From assembly GCA_017554335.1 (NCBI GenBank), contig JAFZIO010000051.1, positions 35,771-99,770 on the forward strand: a stretch of 64,000 nt of DNA. Direction: 5' to 3'. A model generated the notes under the pieces. The model did not search any database. It was not told the DNA's origin and saw nothing but the letters and a program-made list of their open reading frames with translations. A program made the position numbers and the translations under genes. Origin of the DNA: Bacteroidales bacterium (GTDB lineage: Bacteria > Bacteroidota > Bacteroidia > Bacteroidales > UBA932). Of the stretch, positions 15,970 through 24,453 are shown in pieces. Within the stretch, counting starts at the first letter, position 1, and each line of letters starts with the position of its first letter.

Positions 15970-18516
15970 ATGTTCAATTGTTTGATTATCGCCCTGACTC
16001 TGTTCGTTCAGAACGTCAACCCTTTCGTCGGAACCGACGCCCACGGTCATACTTTCCCCGGTGCATGCGCGCCCTTCGGCATGATGCAGCTTAGCCCGGA
16101 CACCCGTCCTGACCCCAATGACTGGGACGGATGCAGCGGTTACCATTATTCCGATTCGCTGATTTGCGGCTTCAGCCACACCCACCTCAGCGGTACCGGA
16201 TGCGCCGACTGGTGCGACCTGCTTATTACCCCCGGCGACGGCCCGTCCCGCTTTTCGCACAGGCGCGAGAAGGCGGAGCCCGGCTACTACCAGGTATGGC
16301 TCAAGGATCCGAAGGTTAAGGTAAGGCTGACGGCCGGCAGGCGCGTGGCGATGCACGAATACCGCTTCCGCCGCGGTCCCGCAAAGCTGACCCTGGACCT
16401 GAACCATCGTGACAGGCTGGACAGCTTTGCTATACATACCGGCCCCAACTGGGTGAGCGGCTGCCGTGTATCCACTTACTGGGCTCATAATCAGCACGTA
16501 TTCTTCTATATCGAATTCTCGTCCGACCCCGAATGCGTGGTGAGCGAGGACGGCAAGACTGCCACCTTTACCTTCGACAGCCGCAAGGTGACGCTCAGGG
16601 TGGCAATCTCCAGCGTTTCCGAAGAAGGCGCGAAGGCCAACCTCATGTCGGAGTATCCCGTGTCTTTTAACGGGCTGCGCAAGAGCACGAAGGCCGAGTG
16701 GGAGAACTACCTCGGACTGCTCGAGTGCCCTTACAAGGACAGGGAACACCGCAGGCGCTTCTACACCGCCCTCTATCATACCGGAATCCATCCCACCTTG
16801 TACTCCGATGCCGACGGCCGCTACCGCGGCATGGACGGCAAGGTGCACCGGACCGACGGATGGGACCGCTACACTGTCTTCAGCCTTTGGGACACCTTCC
16901 GCGGAGAGCACCCCCTGCTCTTCGAGATTCAGCCGGAGCGCAGCATGGACTTCATCAAGTCGATGATCTCCATCTACGAAGAGAACGGCAAGCTGCCGGT
17001 GTGGGAGCTCTCCGGCTGGGAGACCAACTGCATGATAGGTTACAATTCCGCCCCCGTCATCGCCGACGCGGTTGCCCGCGGTCTCACGGACTTCGACGTG
17101 GAGAAGGCTTTCGAGGCGCTGATGGCCTCGTCCCTCAGGCCCGAGTTCGGGATGGACAGCTACCGCCGCAACGGCCTGGTGCTGGCGGACGACGAGCACG
17201 AGAGCGTATCCAAGACTCTGGAGTATGCCTTCGACGACTGGTGCGTGGCGCAGGTGGCGGCCTACCTTGGCAAGACCGACGAATACCTGAGCTACATGCG
17301 TTCCTCGCAGTACTGGCGCAACGTCTTCGACCCTTCGACCGGCTTCATGCGGGCGAGGCAGAACGGCCGCTGGTTCAGCCCATTCGACCCAAGGGAGGTG
17401 AACAACAACTACACGGAGGCCAACTCATGGCAGTACAGCTTCTTCGTGCCGCAGGACGTGCAGGGCCTAATGGCGGCTCTCGGCGGACAGGAGGCGTTCG
17501 AGGCGCGGCTGGACAGTCTCTTCTCGGCCCCTGAGGGCAATACCGGCCGCAATCAGGCTGATATCACCGGCTGCATAGGTCAGTACGCCCACGGCAACGA
17601 GCCGAGCCACCATATCCCTTATCTGTACGCCTTTACGGCTCATCCGGAGAAGCAGCAGGCGACCGTCGGCCGCATAATGGAGACCCTCTACGGTTCCGCT
17701 CCCGACGGTTGCTGCGGCAACGACGACTGCGGGCAGATGTCTTCCTGGTACGTGCTTAGCGCCCTCGGCCGCTATCCGCTGTGCCCCGGTGCCGGAGTCG
17801 ACTGCTCTGCCATGCCGGAGGTGCCCCGCATCGTCACGAACCCCGTCTTTGAGATGGAGGGCGACATCTTCGCCGGAGAGATGCAGGTTGCGATAGCAGG
17901 GGAGGGGGAGATATTCTACCGCATCGGCAAGGGCGCTTTCCGCCCGTACACCGGCCCGTTCGTGATAAAGGACGCCTGCTCCATGGAGGCCTACTCCGTG
18001 CTGGGCGCCGAACGCAGCTTCACCACCAGCAGCACCGTACATAAAATCAAGTCCGATAGGGACGTGAAGATTCTCTCCCGCTGCAGCTCCCAGTATACGG
18101 CCGGCGGCCCTGAGGGGCTGATTGACGGGCGTCGCGGGGGCGCGAACTGGCGTACCGGTGGCTGGCAGGGATATCAGGACACCGACTTCGAGGCGGTGGT
18201 GGACCTTCGCGGCGTAAGGAAGCTGTCGCGCGTGGGCGCAGGCTTCTGCCAGGATGCCCGTTCCTGGATCTGGATGCCCAGGGAGGTAATTTTCGAGATC
18301 TCCACCGACGGCGTGAATTACGTTGAGGCCGCCCGCGTGGCCAATAAGGTGAAAGAGGATGACATGACCGTGCAGGTCTGGGACTGCGAGGCCCGCGTGA
18401 ACGCCAAAGCCCGTTTCGTACGCGTACGCGCAACAAATATCGGTGTTATCCCCGACTGGCATCCGGCTGCCGGTTATCCAGGCTTTATTTTTGTAGATGA
18501 GTTATGGGCAGAATAA
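15970..18516 (+). CDS. GH92 alpha-mannosidase with C-terminal discoidin-like domain
   Basis: This 848-residue exported enzyme has a short signal peptide and the two GH92 domains. VNPFVGTDAHGHTFPGA and CSGYHYSD mark the N-terminal beta domain. HGNEPSHH (Glu about 544, the expected catalytic acid) and GNDDCGQMSSWY (Asp about 585-586, region of the catalytic base) mark the catalytic barrel. Residues about 690-848 resemble an F5/8 type C (CBM32-like) module. GH92 enzymes are calcium-dependent exo-alpha-mannosidases acting on N-glycans or yeast mannan. No SusCD pair is adjacent, so it may supply a PUL elsewhere or trim host glycans alone. Confidence 0.93.
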   Translation: MFNCLIIALTLFVQNVNPFVGTDAHGHTFPGACAPFGMMQLSPDTRPDPNDWDGCSGYHYSDSLICGFSHTHLSGTGCADWCDLLITPGDGPSRFSHRREKAEPGYYQVWLKDPKVKVRLTAGRRVAMHEYRFRRGPAKLTLDLNHRDRLDSFAIHTGPNWVSGCRVSTYWAHNQHVFFYIEFSSDPECVVSEDGKTATFTFDSRKVTLRVAISSVSEEGAKANLMSEYPVSFNGLRKSTKAEWENYLGLLECPYKDREHRRRFYTALYHTGIHPTLYSDADGRYRGMDGKVHRTDGWDRYTVFSLWDTFRGEHPLLFEIQPERSMDFIKSMISIYEENGKLPVWELSGWETNCMIGYNSAPVIADAVARGLTDFDVEKAFEALMASSLRPEFGMDSYRRNGLVLADDEHESVSKTLEYAFDDWCVAQVAAYLGKTDEYLSYMRSSQYWRNVFDPSTGFMRARQNGRWFSPFDPREVNNNYTEANSWQYSFFVPQDVQGLMAALGGQEAFEARLDSLFSAPEGNTGRNQADITGCIGQYAHGNEPSHHIPYLYAFTAHPEKQQATVGRIMETLYGSAPDGCCGNDDCGQMSSWYVLSALGRYPLCPGAGVDCSAMPEVPRIVTNPVFEMEGDIFAGEMQVAIAGEGEIFYRIGKGAFRPYTGPFVIKDACSMEAYSVLGAERSFTTSSTVHKIKSDRDVKILSRCSSQYTAGGPEGLIDGRRGGANWRTGGWQGYQDTDFEAVVDLRGVRKLSRVGAGFCQDARSWIWMPREVIFEISTDGVNYVEAARVANKVKEDDMTVQVWDCEARVNAKARFVRVRATNIGVIPDWHPAAGYPGFIFVDELWAE

Positions 18517-18523
18517 AAAGTAT

Positions 18524-18531
18524 TATCTTTG
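18524..18531 (+). promoter_or_regulatory. -7 box for the lipocalin-like gene
   Basis: TATCTTTG lies 25 bases before ATG 18557 and 7 bases after the GH92 stop. Confidence 0.55.
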
Positions 18532-18556
18532 CAGCGTAAAAACTATAGATTGGATT

Positions 18557-18943
18557 ATGAAAAAGATTTTTTACATCATTGCAGCCGCAGTCATCGCACT
18601 CGGCCTGAGTTCTTGCAACTCCAAGATTGAAAACCCCACCGAACGCAACTTTATAGGCACCTGGGATCTTGAATCATATGAAATTGTCGGCGCTGACGGT
18701 TCTGTTACCAGTGTAGCAGCCAAGACTTTGGATTACTGGGTAGTCAAGGACGGCACCGTCTCTATGTACGAGGCCAACAAGCTCTCCAGGGAGGCTGACT
18801 TTGCCGTTAAAGACAAGATGATTTACATCAACGGTGTCAGCACCTACAGGATTGATGAGATGACCCGCAAGGAAATGACCATCTCACAGGACGGATTCGG
18901 CATCCTGGTCTCTACCTATAAGTATCATTACAAGAGGCGCTAG
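18557..18943 (+). CDS. Lipocalin-like lipoprotein
   Basis: This 128-residue protein has a lipoprotein signal (MKKIFYIIAAAVIALGLSSC, Cys 20). A small beta-barrel-like domain opening NFIGTWDLESYEIV is the typical first strand of Bacteroidota lipocalin-like proteins; GTWDL serves as the GxW motif. Its ligand and role are unknown. ATG 18557 gives the proper signal peptide and follows a -7 box at 18524. The gene ends 2 bases from the convergent phosphatase gene. Confidence 0.8.
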   Translation: MKKIFYIIAAAVIALGLSSCNSKIENPTERNFIGTWDLESYEIVGADGSVTSVAAKTLDYWVVKDGTVSMYEANKLSREADFAVKDKMIYINGVSTYRIDEMTRKEMTISQDGFGILVSTYKYHYKRR

Positions 18944-18945
18944 AA

Positions 18946-20136
18946 TTACTCCAGCATCAGCGTCCTGAAGTCGTCGATATCTTTCTGCGAGACGCCTGCT
19001 TTCAGCAGGTATTTCTGGACACAGGCCTTGAAATCTTTATAAGAGCCGTAAGTCAGAAGGTAGTTTATTGCCTGAAGATAGCGGCTCTTATTCGTGCGCA
19101 GGCGGTCCACCTTTCCGTTGGTTACGCTCCATTTCTCCGGTGCGAAGTAGGTGATTTCGTACTCCTTGCATATATCCGGCTCTGATACGCCCAGAATGCC
19201 CAGCAGCAGGATTGAGAACGTGCCGGTGCGGTCGCTTCCTATTGCGCAGTGGAAGTAGACCGGCTTGTCCTCCCGGAGGCAGTTGACGACGAACTCGAAG
19301 GCCTGTTTTACTTTCGCCGGCTCCTCCATCATGGCCTGGTAGCCGTGCAGGAAGCCGGGGCCGCAGAAAGCTATGTCCTTGCCCAGGGGCGACTGCGACG
19401 GCATCCCTCCTTCTTCCCTCAGGTCGAGGTCGGCCTTGATGCCTTCAGCGAGAGCGTCCTTTATGCCTGCGGCGTCGATGTAGTTTTCGCTCATCTTGCC
19501 GCCGCGGAAGACCTTGCGGTATTTTACGGTCTTGCCGTCGGTAGTTTTCCATCCTCCGAGGTCGCGGGCGTTACGTGCCTGCTTGGTGAAGAAGACCTGA
19601 TGCAGGTGGCCCTTGGTCCAGAAAGCGTCCTTCGCGACCACGCTGCCGTCGGAAGCCGTCACTACCCACTCGTACTTGCGGCGGGGGACCAGGTTGGTGA
19701 CGTCCAGCGACGTGGCCCCCTCTTTCAGGCTGAACTCCCGGCTCCAGTCGCCCTCCGTCAGCGTCAGCTTGCAGCTTCCGGTAGTGGCCGGCTGCCAGGA
19801 GATGGTTACGGCAGGAGGCACGTCGCCCACGCCGTTGGCGCCTCCTCCCGGATAATCCAATATCTTGCTGTAAGACCAGTCACCCTCGGGATAATGCACC
19901 TCCTCGAGATACTTTTCCATATAAGCGTTCGTTACCAGAACCGCATCCGCGGGAACCTCCGGCTCCGTGGTCCCGGAACCCGGAGTATCGACCTCCGGCC
20001 CGGGCTGATTCGCCTGGCCGGTAGTATCCACCACCGCCTGCTTCTCGATCGGTGCCGGAGGCGTAATCTCATTCTTCCCGCTGCACGCCAGCATCAGCGT
20101 AATCAGGCACAGGCTTATCATATGGCTGTACTTCAT
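18946..20136 (-). CDS. Lipoprotein protein-tyrosine phosphatase (Y_phosphatase3 type)
   Basis: This 396-residue protein has a lipoprotein signal (LITLMLACSG, Cys 18), a Pro/Thr/Glu-rich linker to about residue 65 and a fibronectin-III-like domain (about 105-175). The phosphatase domain contains the family motif ARNARDLGGW (188-196) and the P-loop HCAIGSDRTG with nucleophile Cys 297 and Arg 303; the likely general acid lies upstream near DLDLREEGG. Family members remove phosphate from tyrosine residues or phosphoinositides. The lipid anchor places the catalytic domain outside the cytoplasm, which is unusual for a regulator of bacterial tyrosine kinases and may mean an extracellular or scavenging role. 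Confidence 0.88.
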   Translation of the reverse strand: MKYSHMISLCLITLMLACSGKNEITPPAPIEKQAVVDTTGQANQPGPEVDTPGSGTTEPEVPADAVLVTNAYMEKYLEEVHYPEGDWSYSKILDYPGGGANGVGDVPPAVTISWQPATTGSCKLTLTEGDWSREFSLKEGATSLDVTNLVPRRKYEWVVTASDGSVVAKDAFWTKGHLHQVFFTKQARNARDLGGWKTTDGKTVKYRKVFRGGKMSENYIDAAGIKDALAEGIKADLDLREEGGMPSQSPLGKDIAFCGPGFLHGYQAMMEEPAKVKQAFEFVVNCLREDKPVYFHCAIGSDRTGTFSILLLGILGVSEPDICKEYEITYFAPEKWSVTNGKVDRLRTNKSRYLQAINYLLTYGSYKDFKACVQKYLLKAGVSQKDIDDFRTLMLE

Positions 20137-20158
20137 ATAATAAAGAGGTATTGTTTTT

Positions 20159-20189
20159 CAAAGATACTAATCAATTCCCATTCTGCAAA
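20159..20189 (-). promoter_or_regulatory. Promoter of the tyrosine phosphatase gene
   Basis: On the minus strand, TTTG (20189-20186), a 19-base spacer and TATCTTTG (20166-20159) are an exact consensus match 22 bases before ATG 20136. The remaining stretch 20190-20343, between this promoter and the tRNA terminator, holds nothing I can recognise. Confidence 0.8.
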
Positions 20190-20343
20190 ACTCCGCGCCT
20201 TTGCTGCATTGTCCGCATTGCCGAGACCGCGAAATATAGCTTTTACTGCAATTATTGCTGTCTCGGCCCCTTCTGGAACCCCTCGAGCCAGCATTTCAGT
20301 CTCTCCAGCGCCGATTCTGCGGGCTCGCCCCGCCCCAGCTACG

Positions 20344-20368
20344 AAAAAAGCAGCCGTGAAGGCTGCTT
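20344..20368 (-). terminator. Terminator of tRNA-Met
   Basis: On the minus strand, arms 20368-20361 and 20355-20348 form an 8-bp stem with a 5-base loop. It is followed by six T residues (20349-20344), 9 bases past the tRNA 3' end. Confidence 0.88.
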
Positions 20369-20377
20369 GAAATTTCG

Positions 20378-20451
20378 TAGCGGGGGTGGGGCATGATCCC
20401 ACGACCTCCGGATTATGAATCCGACGCTCTAACCAGCTGAGCTACCCCGCC
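20378..20451 (-). tRNA. tRNA with CAT anticodon, probably elongator tRNA-Met
   Basis: This 74-nucleotide cloverleaf on the minus strand has acceptor GGCGGGG/CCCCGCT (a G-T wobble at 1-72), D arm GCTCAGCTGGTTAGAGC, anticodon CAT in a TTCATAA loop, and T stem GTGGG/CCCAC. The discriminator is A and CCA is not encoded. A lysidine-modified tRNA-Ile2 is the alternative for any CAT tRNA; the 1-72 wobble rules out a canonical initiator only weakly. The T-loop reads ATCATGC instead of the usual TTCRANY. Confidence 0.9.
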
Positions 20452-20468
20452 ATCATTTTTGCGGACTG

Positions 20469-20498
20469 CAAAGATAGGGCAAAAAATTGAATTCGCAA
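20469..20498 (-). promoter_or_regulatory. Promoter of tRNA-Met
   Basis: On the minus strand, TTG (20498-20496), a 19-base spacer and TATCTTTG (20476-20469) lie 17 bases upstream of the tRNA 5' end. Confidence 0.75.
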
Positions 20499-20506
20499 GC
20501 ATAAAC

Positions 20507-20537
20507 TTTGATATTTGAGAAATATTTTCTACCTTTG
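20507..20537 (+). promoter_or_regulatory. Promoter of the rplM-rpsI operon
   Basis: TTTG (20507-20510), a 19-base spacer and TACCTTTG (20530-20537) are an exact consensus match. It is divergent from the tRNA-Met promoter, with the two -33 elements about 8 bp apart. A leader of roughly 55 bases precedes the GTG start. Confidence 0.85.
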
Positions 20538-20596
20538 CGACCCCTTAATTATAAAGGGATCGCTTTATTAGTATTAACCGTTTAAAGATCAAGACA

Positions 20597-21049
20597 GTGG
20601 ACACACAAAGCTACAAAACACTCTCTCTCAACAAAGAGACCGTGAAGAAAGAGTGGGTCGTCATTGACGCGACGGATCTCGCACTTGGTCGTCTCGCCGC
20701 CCGCGTGGCTCTTGTCCTTCGTGGCAAGACCAAGCCCGGCTTCACTCCCAACGTGGATTGCGGTGACAACGTCATCGTTATCAACGCTGAGAAGGTTGCC
20801 CTCGGTGGCAAGAAGATGACCGACCGCGTGTATACACGCTACACCGGATATCCCGGCGGACAGCGTTTCACCACGCCCAAGGAGATCCTCGAGAAGAGGC
20901 CGGCCGAACTCGTCAGGCGAGCAGTCAAGGGTATGCTCCCCAAGAACCGTCTTGGCAGCAAGATTCTCGGCAACCTGTTCGTTTACGCAGGTCCTGAGCA
21001 TCCGCACCAGGCACAGAACCCCAAAGAAATCAAGTTGAACGAAATTTAA
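20597..21049 (+). CDS. rplM: 50S ribosomal protein L13
   Basis: This 150-residue protein is full length for L13, with KEWVVIDATDLALGRLA, the TPNVDCGDNVIVINAEKV core, YTRYTGYPGGQ, AVKGMLPKNRLG and LFVYAGPEHPH. The start codon is GTG at 20597; the N-terminus (MDTQSYKTLSLN) lines up with Bacteroidales L13, and no ATG fits. rpsI follows 9 bases downstream, the conserved L13-S9 pair. Confidence 0.98.
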   Translation: MDTQSYKTLSLNKETVKKEWVVIDATDLALGRLAARVALVLRGKTKPGFTPNVDCGDNVIVINAEKVALGGKKMTDRVYTRYTGYPGGQRFTTPKEILEKRPAELVRRAVKGMLPKNRLGSKILGNLFVYAGPEHPHQAQNPKEIKLNEI

Positions 21050-21058
21050 ACAGAGCAA

Positions 21059-21448
21059 ATGGAACAGACACACGCCCTTGGAAGACGTAAAGCAGCTGTA
21101 GCTCGCGTTTATCTCACAGCCGGAAAAGGCAACATCACGATCAACGACCGCACCCTGGAGAACTATTTCCCCGAGGAGACTCTGCAGTATGTCGTGAACC
21201 AGCCTTTCGAGGTTACCGGCACCGCAGGCCAGTTTGACGTAAAGGTCACTCTCGCCGGCGGCGGTACCAAAGGCCAGGCAGAGGCAGTCCGCCTCGGAAT
21301 CGCCCGCGCACTTTGTGAGGTTGACAAGGAAGCATATCGCGCCACGCTCAAGGCAGCCGGATTCCTCACCCGCGATGCACGCGAGGTCGAGCGTAAGAAA
21401 CCCGGTCAGCCCGGTGCCCGCAGACGCTTCCAGTTCAGCAAGCGTTAG
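21059..21448 (+). CDS. rpsI: 30S ribosomal protein S9
   Basis: This 129-residue S9 has the N-terminal [15 protein letters not shown] segment, the [19 protein letters not shown] core and the basic tail [19 protein letters not shown], whose last Lys-Arg reaches the P site in the family. It is the second gene of the rplM-rpsI pair. Confidence 0.98.
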   Translation: MEQTHALGRRKAAVARVYLTAGKGNITINDRTLENYFPEETLQYVVNQPFEVTGTAGQFDVKVTLAGGGTKGQAEAVRLGIARALCEVDKEAYRATLKAAGFLTRDAREVERKKPGQPGARRRFQFSKR

Positions 21449-21604
21449 TATTACGGTTGTAATCGCACGGAGGTGGTTCCAAACAATCCAAACGGGTTGT
21501 TGCCACCCTGCGGAAAAGGCCGGAGACCGGCAAGGCCGCTACTCCGCCTTGATGAAAAGAGGCCCGCAAAGGGCACAGTTAACAAAAACAAGAAACAAAC
21601 AACA
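21449..21604 (+). promoter_or_regulatory. Structured leader upstream of rpsB
   Basis: The 156 bases between rpsI and rpsB hold no gene but can fold. Bases 21472-21476 pair with 21503-21507 around an 8-bp stem (21482-21489 with 21494-21501, AAAC loop), and a GCCGG/CCGGC hairpin follows at 21519-21531. No -7 box is obvious. Autoregulation of S2 synthesis is plausible, because rpsB leaders are regulatory in several phyla, but this is inference. Confidence 0.45.
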
Positions 21605-22462
21605 ATGTCACGTACAAATTTCCAAGAACTGCTTGATGCAGGCGTTCACTTCGGACATCTCGCCCGTAAGTGGAATCCTAAGATGGCTCCCTACATCTTC
21701 GACCAGAAGAAGGGAATCCACATCATCGACCTGCACAAGACCGTCGTCAAGATAGACGAGGCTGCCGAGGAGATGAAGCTGCTCGCCAAGAGCGGCCGCA
21801 AGATCCTCTTCGTAGCCACCAAGAAGCAGGCCAAGGACATCGTCAGCGAGAAAGCCACCGCTGTCGGTATGCCTTCGGTTACCGAGCGCTGGGCGGGCGG
21901 TATGCTTACCAACTTCCCCACCATCCGCAAGGCCATCAAGAAGATGGGCACCATCGACAAGATGAAAGAAGACGGCACCTTCGAGAAGCTCGCAAAGCGT
22001 GAGCGCCTCCAGGTTGACCGCCAGAGAGCAAAACTCGAGAAGAACCTCGGCTCTATCCGCGATATGAGCCGTCTCCCTTCCGCAATCTTCGTGATTGACG
22101 TTCAGAAGGAAGCAAACGCCGTTAAGGAAGCCAATCGTCTTAACATTCCGGTATTCGCAATGGTTGATACTTGCTGCGATCCTACCCCTATTGATTATGT
22201 GATTCCGGCAAATGACGATGCGGCAAAGTCCATCGAGTGCATCATGAACATTCTCTGTGCAGCCATCGCCGAAGGTCTTGAGGAGCGCAAGCTCGAGAAG
22301 GACAAGGAAGCTCCCGCAGAGGAGGTCGCCGAGGCCGCAAAGCCCGCAGCACGCAAACTGCGCGCCCGCAAGGGTGCCGAGGCCAAGGCTGAAGAGCCCG
22401 CCGAAGCTCCTGCCGCCGAGCCCGTAGAGGTGAAAGCTGAAGAGCCTGCAAAAGCCGAATAA
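21605..22462 (+). CDS. rpsB: 30S ribosomal protein S2
   Basis: This 285-residue S2 begins SRTNFQELLDAGVHFGHLARKWNPKM. It carries ERWAGGMLTNFPTI, the coiled-coil region around DRQRAKLEKNLGSIRDM, and VDTCCDPTPIDYVIPANDDA. After about residue 230 it has an extra tail of roughly 55 residues rich in Ala, Glu, Pro and Lys (PAEEVAEAAKPAARKL onward), a low-complexity extension of the kind seen in Bacteroidales. ATG 21605 is the family start; the earlier frame belongs to the leader. tsf follows, the usual partner. Confidence 0.98.
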   Translation: MSRTNFQELLDAGVHFGHLARKWNPKMAPYIFDQKKGIHIIDLHKTVVKIDEAAEEMKLLAKSGRKILFVATKKQAKDIVSEKATAVGMPSVTERWAGGMLTNFPTIRKAIKKMGTIDKMKEDGTFEKLAKRERLQVDRQRAKLEKNLGSIRDMSRLPSAIFVIDVQKEANAVKEANRLNIPVFAMVDTCCDPTPIDYVIPANDDAAKSIECIMNILCAAIAEGLEERKLEKDKEAPAEEVAEAAKPAARKLRARKGAEAKAEEPAEAPAAEPVEVKAEEPAKAE

Positions 22463-22492
22463 GTTCCATTAACGCTTAAAGAGAATAAAGCT

Positions 22493-23488
22493 ATGGCAAT
22501 TACAGCAGCAGACGTAATGAAATTACGCAAGATGACTTCTGCCGGTATGATGGATTGCAAGAAGGCCCTCGAGGAAGCCAACGGCGACTTCGACAAAGCC
22601 ATCGGCATCATCCGTGAGAAGGGTAAGATGGTCGCCGCCAAGCGCGCCGACCGCGAGACCTCCGAGGGTGCCGTCAAGGCACGCATCGCAGGTGGAAAGG
22701 GTATCCTCGTATGCCTTGGCTGCGAGACCGACTTCGTGTCCCGTAACGCCGATTTCCAGAACCTCGCAGACGCCATCGCCGACGTGGCCATCGCAAACTG
22801 CCCCGCCGACCTCGACGGACTGAAGGCCTGCAAGATGGCCGACGGTTACACCGTGGAGGAGGCCGTTGAGGCTCAGACCGGAAAGACCGGCGAGAAGCAC
22901 GTCCTCGTAGGATACTCTCTCGTCGAGGCTCCTTTCGTGGTCGAGTACATCCACAAGATCAACGGTAAGCTCGGTGCTCTCGTAGGATTCAACAAGCCCG
23001 TTTCCGAAGGTCTGGGCAAGGGCGTCGTGATGCAGGTAGCATCCATGAACCCCGTGTCCATTGGCGTAGCCGACTGCCCTCAGAGCGTTCTCGACAACGA
23101 GAAGGCCGTTGCAGTGCAGAAGACCAAGGACGAAATGGTCCAGAAGGCAATCGACGCCGCTCTGAAGAAGGTAGGCATCAACCCTGCCCACGTTGACAGC
23201 GAGGATCATATCGAGTCCAACACCGCAAAGGGATGGCTCACTCCCGCACAGGCTGACCAGGCCCGTCAGATTATCAAGACCGTAGGTGAGGAGAAGGCAG
23301 CAAGCCTGAACCCCGCCATGATCGAGAACATCGCAAACGGCCGCGTTCAGAAGTTCCTCAAGGAGCAGACGCTGGAGGAGCAGGAGTACCAGATGAGCGA
23401 CGACAAGATCTCTGTCAAGGAGGCTATCGCCAAGGAAGACAAAGAGGCCAAGATCGTTGCCTTCAAGCGTTTCTCCCTCAACGACTAA
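22493..23488 (+). CDS. tsf: Elongation factor Ts
   Basis: This 331-residue protein has an N-terminal UBA-like domain (VMKLRKMTSAGMMDCKKALEEANGDFDKAI), the core CETDFVSRNADF motif that contacts EF-Tu, and the C-terminal module ending KEDKEAKIVAFKRFSLND. It recycles EF-Tu-GDP to GTP. It lies 30 bases after rpsB in the conserved rpsB-tsf order and ends at a strong terminator. Confidence 0.98.
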   Translation: MAITAADVMKLRKMTSAGMMDCKKALEEANGDFDKAIGIIREKGKMVAAKRADRETSEGAVKARIAGGKGILVCLGCETDFVSRNADFQNLADAIADVAIANCPADLDGLKACKMADGYTVEEAVEAQTGKTGEKHVLVGYSLVEAPFVVEYIHKINGKLGALVGFNKPVSEGLGKGVVMQVASMNPVSIGVADCPQSVLDNEKAVAVQKTKDEMVQKAIDAALKKVGINPAHVDSEDHIESNTAKGWLTPAQADQARQIIKTVGEEKAASLNPAMIENIANGRVQKFLKEQTLEEQEYQMSDDKISVKEAIAKEDKEAKIVAFKRFSLND

Positions 23489-23504
23489 AAGCAGTCAACG
23501 CAAT

Positions 23505-23539
23505 AAAAAACCGGAACTCGAAAGAGCTCCGGTTTTTTT
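23505..23539. terminator. Bidirectional terminator after tsf
   Basis: A 9-bp stem with one A-C mismatch (23511-23519 with 23524-23532) closes a GAAA tetraloop. It is flanked by six A on the left and seven T on the right. It serves tsf and the convergent gene at 23538. Confidence 0.88.
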
Positions 23540-24449
23540 ATTTCCTGTATTTCATCTCGAACAGTCCGTCCTGGCCTTGCACCAGGTAGCGTCCGCATTT
23601 GAAGAACGCCAGGTCTTCGAGTTCCCCGGTCGTTCCCAGGCTCATGTCCAGAACCTCGACGGGCTTCTTGTTCTTGAGGTCCCAAACGAAGAGGTAGCTG
23701 GGATATGCCTCGGTACCGAGGCCCGTGGGCATCATAAGCTTGTTGTTATGTATGCACAGGCCCTGGCCGATGGTGGCGTATTTCAGGCCGTGGTCTTCTA
23801 CAGTGTAGGTCTCCAGAATGTCGTCCTTGGTGAAGACTACGTCCCCTTCGCTGAGCTTGGGCAGGCGGAACTTGATGATGCGGTGCCTGTTGCCTTCCAC
23901 ATCCTTGTCCTTGGTGGTGTTGCCGAAGCCGTAGAGGAACTTGTGCTGGCGGTCTACCACCCACTGGAGTGCGTACCCGAAGAGGCCGTCCACATCCTCG
24001 AAGTGGATGGTCTGTACCAGCTCGGAAGACTGGAAGTCGGGGGCGATGCGCTCCACGAAGAGCACGTCCTTGCGTCCCTGGTAGGGCTTCTTGTGGCACT
24101 GGCTTACATAGATGACAGGAATAGGGTCGCTTGCGGCGGCTTTCTCCACACCCACGGAGCACACGTTGGAGTGGTTTACCTCATCGTGTGTGGCAAGGTT
24201 AAAGTTCCCGAGCTTCTCCAGTCCGTCTTTGCCGTCATACTTCCATACGGTGGCAATGCCGGTGTGCTGGAGGCTGATGATGTAATTGCGGTAGCAGTCC
24301 ATGCCCTGGTAATTGGCTTTCTCGAAACGGGTGATGTGCCTGTTCTGGAAACTGTCGGTGGAAAGGGGCACAGACACGAATCCCTGGTTTTGGGCCGAAA
24401 GGACCGAAGCCAGGGATATCGTTAAAATAAATGCAAGGGCTTTGCGCAT
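23538..24449 (-). CDS. Secreted protein of unknown function, possible beta-propeller
   Basis: This 303-residue protein has a Sec signal peptide (ISLASVLSA-QNQ). The mature part is beta-rich with aromatic strands spaced about 45 residues apart (DCYRNYIISLQHTGIATVWKY, IPVIYVSQCHKK, LQWVVDRQHKFLYGFGNT, YPSYLFVWDLKNKKPVEVLDM, GRYLVQGQDGLFEMKYR). This spacing resembles a beta-propeller or lactonase-like fold. No catalytic motif is recognised. It starts 4 bases after efp stops and is probably cotranscribed with it. Confidence 0.72.
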   Translation of the reverse strand: MRKALAFILTISLASVLSAQNQGFVSVPLSTDSFQNRHITRFEKANYQGMDCYRNYIISLQHTGIATVWKYDGKDGLEKLGNFNLATHDEVNHSNVCSVGVEKAAASDPIPVIYVSQCHKKPYQGRKDVLFVERIAPDFQSSELVQTIHFEDVDGLFGYALQWVVDRQHKFLYGFGNTTKDKDVEGNRHRIIKFRLPKLSEGDVVFTKDDILETYTVEDHGLKYATIGQGLCIHNNKLMMPTGLGTEAYPSYLFVWDLKNKKPVEVLDMSLGTTGELEDLAFFKCGRYLVQGQDGLFEMKYRK

Positions 24450-24453
24450 GACC

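Noticed and set aside
20133-20402. 89-residue minus-strand frame downstream of tRNA-Met
   Set aside because: It begins inside the tRNA, crosses its terminator and the phosphatase promoter, and has no family resemblance.
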